A stretch of DNA of 64,000 nt from Leptospira sp. (GTDB lineage: Bacteria; Spirochaetota; Leptospiria; Leptospirales; Leptospiraceae), in the NCBI GenBank assembly GCA_016742255.1, contig JACVCB010000010.1, forward strand, positions 51,740 to 115,739, given 5' to 3'. Position 1 is the stretch's first letter; every line of letters begins with the position of its first letter. Under the pieces are notes generated by a model. That model saw nothing but the letters and a program-made list of their open reading frames with translations. It searched no databases and was not told the origin of the DNA. The position numbers were made by a program, and so were the translations under genes. Below are positions 60,961 through 64,000 of this stretch, piece by piece.

Positions 60961-62357
60961 TGGAACTCATCAGCATTTTAAATTTAGCCTACCTCGTTGC
61001 TTCCATCCTATTCATCATTGGTATCAAACAATTAGCACATCCAAAGACAGCCACTCGGGGAAACCTACTCGGTGCACTGGGCATGCTCATCGCAGTTGTC
61101 GCAACACTCTTTGACAGAGAAATTCTCTCTTATGAATGGATCGCTGTTGGTGTTCTCATTGGATCTGTGATTGGAATTATCCTCGCAATCAAAATCCAAA
61201 TGACTGCGATGCCTCAACTTGTGGCCGTTCTCAATGGATTTGGTGGTATTGCGTCTGTATTTGTAGCTGGTGCTGCATTACAATTGTCGATTCCAAAATA
61301 TGCGACAGCGGTGAATTACCAGGAAATTGTTTCGATTGTTTTCTCTGCCATCGTGGGTGGGATTACTTTCTCTGGAAGTTTTATCGCCTTCGGAAAGTTA
61401 CAAGGTTTTATTACAGAAAAAGCAGTTCGTTATCCAGGTGACCAACTTGTTAAGATCCTAGTTGGACTCACTGCAGTTGGTCTCGGTGTGTATGGTTGTA
61501 TGGAACCAACAGATGAGTCTATTTATTGGATCTTAAGTGGTGTGAGTTTACTTCTTGGAATTTTTCTTGTGATTCCAATTGGGGGAGCTGACATGCCAGT
61601 TGTGATTTCCCTTCTTAACTCTTACTCAGGGATCGCGGCATCTGCAACAGGATTCGTTCTTAATAATAATGTGCTTATCATTTCAGGATCACTCGTAGGA
61701 GCATCTGGAATCATTCTAACACAAATCATGTGTAAAGCGATGAACCGAAGTTTAACGAATGTTCTCTTTGGTGGATTCGGGGCTGTCGCTACAGAAATGA
61801 AAGATGATGGCGATTTTTACTCGGGTAAAGTCAAATCAACGAGTGCAGAAGAAGTGGCAATGTTACTTGATGTTGCAAGAAGTGTCGTAATTGTTCCTGG
61901 TTATGGTATGGCTGTGGCACAAGCACAACATACAGTAAGAGATTTATACCAACTTTTAACAGCTCGTGGAATCGATGTTACTTTTGCAATCCATCCTGTA
62001 GCAGGTCGTATGCCTGGTCATATGAACGTATTACTCGCTGAAGCAGATATTCCTTATGATCGATTGAAAGAGATGGACGAGATCAATAGTACTTTCGAAA
62101 ATGTTGATGTTGTAATCGTTAATGGCGCTAATGACGTAACGAACCCTCTTGCAAAAACAGATCCAAAATCACCAATCGCTGGTATGCCGATCTTGGATGT
62201 TGGAAATGCAAAAACGGTAGTTGTGATCAAAAGAAGTTTGAGTGCTGGATTTGCGGGAGTTCCCAATCCACTCTTCATTGCTGACAACTGTTTGATGTTG
62301 TTTGGTGATGGTAAAAAAGCTACGCAAGAGATGATTGCAGCGTTAAAAGAATCTTAG
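60960..62357 (+). CDS. pntB: NAD(P) transhydrogenase beta subunit
   Basis: The 465-residue protein has about nine membrane helices in its first 280 residues, then the NADP-binding domain: VVIVPGYGMAVAQAQHTVRD, FAIHPVAGRMPGHMNVLLAE, VDVVIVNGANDVTNP and RSLSAGFAGVPNPLF. These are the PntB signatures. It forms the proton channel and NADP site of the transhydrogenase. Confidence 0.95.
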   Translation: MELISILNLAYLVASILFIIGIKQLAHPKTATRGNLLGALGMLIAVVATLFDREILSYEWIAVGVLIGSVIGIILAIKIQMTAMPQLVAVLNGFGGIASVFVAGAALQLSIPKYATAVNYQEIVSIVFSAIVGGITFSGSFIAFGKLQGFITEKAVRYPGDQLVKILVGLTAVGLGVYGCMEPTDESIYWILSGVSLLLGIFLVIPIGGADMPVVISLLNSYSGIAASATGFVLNNNVLIISGSLVGASGIILTQIMCKAMNRSLTNVLFGGFGAVATEMKDDGDFYSGKVKSTSAEEVAMLLDVARSVVIVPGYGMAVAQAQHTVRDLYQLLTARGIDVTFAIHPVAGRMPGHMNVLLAEADIPYDRLKEMDEINSTFENVDVVIVNGANDVTNPLAKTDPKSPIAGMPILDVGNAKTVVVIKRSLSAGFAGVPNPLFIADNCLMLFGDGKKATQEMIAALKES

Positions 62358-62368
62358 AGCCGGAAGTT

Positions 62369-63040
62369 ATGAAAAAACAAGTCTATATCGTTGATGACCA
62401 TCCTCTTGTAGTAGATGCATTACAAAACCTAATCGCTAAATCTGATGATTTAGCGTGCATTGGAAGTGCAGATAATATTGAAAAAGCTTTTAACGATATA
62501 GAACAAATGCAACCTACACTTGTTTTGATTGATATCCAACTCAAACAAAACCAAAACGGTTTACAACTTCTGAAGAAACTTCGAACAACTTTTCCAAATA
62601 TTGCCGTCATCATCATCAGTATGTTGACGGACGATACCTTTGTGGATCGTGCATTCAAATTAGGTGCTATGGGTTACGTCTTCAAAGAAGACACAACCAC
62701 ACAAATTGTAGAAGCAATTCACACCGTACTAAAAGGTGATTATTTTGTAAGTTCTTCCCAAGCGACAAGACTACTTGGGCATTTGTATCGTGCATCTCAA
62801 AAAGACGAAAAGGATCCAATTGATCGATTGTCCAATCGAGAGTTGGAAGTATTTCTCATGATTGGAGAAGGAATGCCTGTGAAGGAAATTGCAGCCAATA
62901 TGGGACTTGCACCTTCTACAATTGAAACCTTACGTTCCAGAATCAAATCCAAACTGAGCATCACAGAAAACGAAAAATTGATTCGTGTGGCAGTGGAGTG
63001 GAAATACACCCAAGCCAAAACGGATATCGTTGTTTCGTAA
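62369..63040 (+). CDS. NarL/LuxR-family response regulator
   Basis: The 223-residue protein has an N-terminal receiver domain (YIVDDHPLVVDAL; phospho-acceptor Asp in LVLIDIQL; ISMLTDDTF; GYVFKED). A C-terminal LuxR helix-turn-helix follows (LSNRELEVFLMIGEGMPVKE, IAANMGLAPSTIETLRSRIK). It should bind DNA when phosphorylated. No histidine kinase is adjacent. It starts 11 bp after pntB, so it may be co-transcribed with the transhydrogenase genes. Confidence 0.92.
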   Translation: MKKQVYIVDDHPLVVDALQNLIAKSDDLACIGSADNIEKAFNDIEQMQPTLVLIDIQLKQNQNGLQLLKKLRTTFPNIAVIIISMLTDDTFVDRAFKLGAMGYVFKEDTTTQIVEAIHTVLKGDYFVSSSQATRLLGHLYRASQKDEKDPIDRLSNRELEVFLMIGEGMPVKEIAANMGLAPSTIETLRSRIKSKLSITENEKLIRVAVEWKYTQAKTDIVVS

Positions 63041-63041
63041 T

Positions 63042-63974
63042 CTAATATCTTAATTTAAAGTAGTGATAGAGTAAATCCTTTCCTTCGCGGGAAGAGAGTA
63101 ACATTCTGTACGCTTCTGCAATTTTCGATTCGTTTTGAGATTGTTTTTGGATGAAATGAAAAAAGTCGTTGGCCCTTTCATCAAATCCTAAATTGAGAAG
63201 TAAGTTTAAATAAAAACTTTGGTCATATTCATCAGCAAACGGAGAATAAGCGATCGGTCTGAGTAAATTCTCCGCTTCTCTCCATTTTCTCATTTCAAAA
63301 TAACAACGAGCATATACCTTTTTTTCTCTCCAACCCAATGCCCTTGGGTTTTTTAAATAGGTAAGAGATTTTTTTGGATCTTTTTCGAGTAAATACACCA
63401 CTCGTCCCATTAAATGAGATGCCAACATATGTTTTGGATCTTGTTCTAAAATAGTGGTTAGTTCAGATTTTGCTTTTTCTACTTGGTTAAGTTCCAAATA
63501 GGTTTTTGCTAATATGAGTTTTGCTTCATTATAATTGGCTTTGTATTCCAAAGATTTGCTTAAAGAAGTGATAGCATTGTTGTAATCTTTTAAAATGTAA
63601 TACGCTACTCCTAAGTTATAGTGATAAAAAGGATTATAGGGTGAAATTTGGTTTGTTTCTAGCCAAGTTTCCTTTGCTTCAGACCAACTATCCTCTTGCG
63701 CATAAATCATACCGAGTAAGAAACTTGCTGCTTCATGATTTGGTTCTTTTTTTAGAGTTCGATTTAAACTTTCTTTGGCTTCTTGCCATTCCATTCTTGA
63801 ATATAACAAACTTCCATTTAAATAATCGTACTCAGCAAATGATTTGTAGACTTCTGATTGGATTTTTTTCCACTCTGCATCTGCTAAACCAAATTTTCCA
63901 TAACGTAAAGCATTGATGATATTTCGACTTACCTTTTCGATTTCAATTTTTGCGTTGATCTCGATCGATTCCTT
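63042..63974 (-). CDS. TPR-repeat protein with unclear start (possible frameshift)
   Basis: At least six TPR-like helix pairs are visible, such as AAGFLLG-type ASFLLGMIYAQEDSWSEAKE, YHYNLGVAYYILKDYNNAIT and AKLILAKTYLELNQVEKAKS. Reading upstream, the same frame stays open and TPR-like (INALRYGKFGLADAEWKKIQ) to a stop codon at 63975-63977, but contains no ATG or GTG before the TTG near 63821 and the ATG at 63809. A short frame starting at an ATG at 63988 would join it if one base were inserted in an A-run near 63974. So the true start is an unusual codon, a late TTG/ATG, or is hidden by an indel. Confidence 0.7.
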   Translation of the reverse strand, partial: KESIEINAKIEIEKVSRNIINALRYGKFGLADAEWKKIQSEVYKSFAEYDYLNGSLLYSRMEWQEAKESLNRTLKKEPNHEAASFLLGMIYAQEDSWSEAKETWLETNQISPYNPFYHYNLGVAYYILKDYNNAITSLSKSLEYKANYNEAKLILAKTYLELNQVEKAKSELTTILEQDPKHMLASHLMGRVVYLLEKDPKKSLTYLKNPRALGWREKKVYARCYFEMRKWREAENLLRPIAYSPFADEYDQSFYLNLLLNLGFDERANDFFHFIQKQSQNESKIAEAYRMLLSSREGKDLLYHYFKLRY

Positions 63975-64000
63975 TTATTCTGTTTCATCAATTAAGTTTT

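Overview
The window looks like chromosome from a spirochaete of the genus Leptospira, probably a free-living (saprophytic) species. The reasons are low GC with AT-rich intergenic DNA, many short-signal lipoproteins with relaxed lipoboxes (LLNC, FVTC, YQC), a DUF1554 lipoprotein, spirochaete-style cNMP-binding, STAS and class III cyclase signalling genes, and a phasin-like gene. The species is an inference. No rRNA, tRNA, CRISPR array, insertion sequence or prophage is visible. The one classical RNA gene is tmRNA (ssrA, minus strand, 17342-17690).

Layout. 1-5.3 kb: the edge of a BASS-type transporter, a porin/lipoprotein pair behind a Pho-box-like array, a DUF3052 gene and a membrane chemoreceptor. 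5.3-11 kb: a hydrolase/TetR pair sharing a 19-bp operator-like motif, a single-gene fusion of a restriction-type nuclease domain to a ParA ATPase, and small DUF1579, RibD-like and GyrI-like genes. 11-17.3 kb: surface-protein region with a DUF1554 lipoprotein, a beta-barrel candidate and a 1191-residue lipoprotein ending in seven propeller repeats, the last flanked by ~130-bp direct repeats. 17.1-17.7 kb: a GC-rich structured segment carrying a copy of the tmRNA 3' end, then tmRNA. 17.8-23.7 kb: an operon ending in a MotB-like gene, followed by secreted unknowns. 24-28.5 kb: GlpF-type channel, malic enzyme, phasin-like gene under tandem palindromes, a lipoprotein, a structured RNA-like repeat and an AbrB/Doc toxin-antitoxin pair. 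29.8-36.2 kb: ExbB-ExbD-ExbD-TonB under a second Pho-box-like array, then a Ktr/Trk potassium-uptake operon with a BtuF-like protein. 36-47.8 kb: adenosine-deaminase-like enzyme, MATE pump, patatin phospholipase, an SPFH/zinc-ribbon cluster, a DUF1553/DUF1501 pair and gmd. 47.8-54.5 kb: cyclase, STAS, cNMP-binding protein, TPR and vWA proteins, Nudix hydrolase and RNase D. 54.5-57.1 kb: purF, queD, queC. 57-64 kb: a second propeller lipoprotein, an unknown lipoprotein, pntAb-pntB, a NarL-type regulator and a TPR protein that runs to the window edge.

How they may work together. Two 11-bp-periodic arrays of TTGTCAT/CTGTCAT-like heptamers precede the O/P-family porin and the exbB-exbD-exbD-tonB operon, which suggests joint control of outer-membrane uptake by phosphate starvation. 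The best candidate for an undescribed system is the stand-alone nuclease-ParA fusion at 7063-8382. The best non-coding candidates are a two-copy RNA-like element (6891-6945 and 27704-27756) whose internal hairpins differ in sequence but keep pairing, and the ~130-bp structured direct repeats around the propeller gene.
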